Assembly: GCA_959020035.1 (NCBI GenBank)
Contig: CAUEQX010000083.1
Location: forward strand, 1-7,901
Reading direction: 5' to 3'
DNA from: an uncultured Collinsella sp.
Lineage (GTDB): Bacteria > Actinomycetota > Coriobacteriia > Coriobacteriales > Coriobacteriaceae
Length of the DNA stretch: 7,901 nt
Below, piece by piece: positions 7,172 to 7,901 of the stretch. A program made the position numbers and the translations under genes. Position 1 is the stretch's first letter. Every line of letters starts with the position of its first letter. Below the pieces are notes generated by a model. It was not told the origin of the DNA. It saw only the letters and a program-made list of their open reading frames with translations, and did not search any database.

Positions 7172-7211
7172 GACCACCGCTACTTTTGAATGTGCTGCCT
7201 AGGCACGGCGT

Positions 7212-7727
7212 CTATCCCGCCAAGCCCTCGGCTTTGGCGATTTCATTTGTCGAGCCGTCCTGATAGGTAATCTTGACATGTTCCACCTCGGACACCTTGA
7301 CGCTCGACGGGGGCTCCAGGCGCCATTCCGTCAGCGCGATATCCATCGTCGTGGGCACATCCCCTTGATCTTTGAGCTCGACCGACAGCGTCTTAAGCGA
7401 CGCATCGAAGGTCACGCGCTCGATCTCTTCACCGGGAATGGAGCCACCGCTCAGCTGCAGCTGCACAAACTCGTCGCGCGGATACCAATAGTCGCCCGGC
7501 GCGGCCACCGTGTTACCGCCAGTGACCTTCACCGTCATGATCGGCAGGGCATCATCAGCCTCAAACTCCCAGGCAGCGCCGCCGCGACCGCCAAACGTCC
7601 AAATACAAAAGGCAATCACCAACACGGCAAGCACCGCAAAACCAATCGCGACAAGGCCATGGTGCGCACGGCTTTCCCCGGCCGACACATCCCACTGCGT
7701 CTCTCGATATAGATGCTTGTCTTCCAT
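7212..7727 (-). CDS. Hypothetical single-pass membrane protein, 171 residues
   Basis: I do not recognise a named family. Residues 1-23 are polar and form a short N-terminal tail. Residues about 24-46 are one strongly hydrophobic stretch (LVAIGFAVLAVLVIAF and flanks), which fits one membrane helix or an uncleaved signal anchor; no lipobox Cys is placed for lipoprotein processing. The remaining 125 residues are hydrophilic, acidic and rich in Val, Thr and Glu, with alternating patterns that suggest a beta-sandwich-like domain, probably outside the membrane. The start is well supported: AGGAGG (complement of 7733-7738) lies five bases before the ATG. The gene is convergent with yaaA, separated by 40 bases, and divergent from the riboswitch-controlled gene at the right edge. 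Likely expressed; its function is unknown. Confidence 0.85.
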   Translation of the reverse strand: MEDKHLYRETQWDVSAGESRAHHGLVAIGFAVLAVLVIAFCIWTFGGRGGAAWEFEADDALPIMTVKVTGGNTVAAPGDYWYPRDEFVQLQLSGGSIPGEEIERVTFDASLKTLSVELKDQGDVPTTMDIALTEWRLEPPSSVKVSEVEHVKITYQDGSTNEIAKAEGLAG

Positions 7728-7777
7728 GTTCGCCTCCTCACGGGCACGCTCGTTAGGCCAATCGTACCCATTCGAGC

Positions 7778-7783
7778 TATACT
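7778..7783 (+). promoter_or_regulatory. -10 box of the riboswitch transcript
   Basis: TATACT is one base off the consensus TATAAT and lies about 17 bases before the start of the TPP aptamer, which would put the transcription start near 7790, just ahead of helix P1. The matching -35 is weak; TTAGGC at 7753-7758 is the nearest candidate with a 19-base spacer. This is inference from position and match alone. Confidence 0.5.
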
Positions 7784-7798
7784 TGAGCCCATGACATA

Positions 7799-7895
7799 AA
7801 CGGGGGGCTTGCAGGAAAAGACGGCAGGCTGAGATTGGGCGCGCCCGCCCTGACCCGCAAACCTGATATGGGTAATGCCAACGAAGGGAGCCGTG
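7799..7895 (+). ncRNA. TPP riboswitch (THI element)
   Basis: The aptamer senses thiamine pyrophosphate and normally lowers expression of thiamine synthesis or uptake genes when TPP is plentiful. Conserved blocks appear in order: a GGGG run at 7804-7807, CTGAGA at 7828-7833 (pyrimidine-sensing arm), TGACCC at 7851-7856 pairing with the GGGG run as P2, ACCTGATATGGGTAATGCCA at 7861-7880, and CGAAGGGA at 7882-7889 (pyrophosphate-sensing arm). P3 is GCTTGC (7807-7812) with GCAGGC (7823-7828). P1 is probably ACGG (7800-7803) with CCGT (7891-7894). A GC-rich variable P3a stem-loop lies at about 7836-7850. The regulated gene is almost entirely outside the window, so whether it is thiC, another thi gene or a transporter cannot be said. 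Confidence 0.95.
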
Positions 7896-7901
7896 CCAAT
7901 G
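7886..7901 (+). promoter_or_regulatory. Ribosome-binding site and probable start codon of the riboswitch-controlled gene
   Basis: GGGAG at 7886-7890 is followed eight bases later by ATG at 7899-7901, the last three bases of the window. The spacing is ideal for initiation. The GGGA is also the conserved 3' end of the TPP aptamer, and the next four bases form the 3' strand of P1, so ligand binding could hide the ribosome-binding site directly. Only one codon is visible, so the true start may be further downstream. Confidence 0.5.

Noticed and set aside
7196..7205. Perfect 10-bp palindrome TGCCTAGGCA between yaaA and the membrane-protein gene
   Set aside because: Too short for a terminator, with no T run beside it; palindromes of this size occur by chance.
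7812..7834. Similarity to the Illumina P7 adapter (AAGACGGCA then GAGAT)
   Set aside because: Checked because of the P5 hit. Only two short blocks match, and GGCTGAGA is a conserved part of the TPP aptamer, so this is coincidence.

Overview
The window is a high-GC, gene-dense bacterial chromosome segment carrying housekeeping and accessory metabolic genes. The codon use and the protein flavour suggest an actinobacterium of the Coriobacteriia, with Collinsella or a relative as my best guess; that is inference, because there is no rRNA or other taxonomic marker here. Nothing looks like phage, plasmid or defence DNA.

Layout, left to right. The minus-strand start of argG (argininosuccinate synthase) runs off the left edge at base 1. 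A lower-GC stretch of about 550 bp follows, holding one doubtful ORF (417-881). Next is a plus-strand Cof-type HAD phosphatase (841-1668). Between it and the convergent polA lie a 34-bp perfect inverted repeat with an internal hairpin (1680-1809), which looks like a small mobile or MITE-like element, and a strong stem-loop terminator (1876-1909). polA, DNA polymerase I, fills 1944-4694 on the minus strand. It is divergent from an M18 metallo-aminopeptidase (4861-6258, plus). A second inverted repeat (6272-6338) separates the peptidase from yaaA (6362-7171, plus). A small membrane-anchored protein of unknown function (7212-7727, minus) is convergent with yaaA. The right edge carries a TPP riboswitch behind a good -10 box, and its thiamine-related target gene apparently starts at the last three bases of the window.

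The most important observation concerns data quality. Inside polA, bases 3978-4029 match an Illumina Nextera P5 adapter: a T run, the P5 sequence with one mismatch, an 8-base block equal to the i5 index I remember as S511, and the first nine bases of the transposase adapter. By chance the reading frame stays open, so the polA CDS looks intact, but PolA residues about 222-239 are very probably an assembly artefact rather than biology.

The genes do not form one pathway. Each appears to be its own short transcription unit: arginine synthesis, phosphatase, DNA repair and replication, peptide turnover, peroxide-stress protein, membrane protein, and thiamine-controlled gene. I found no convincing undescribed system. 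The best candidates for new biology are the two inverted-repeat elements and the compact riboswitch-start codon arrangement.
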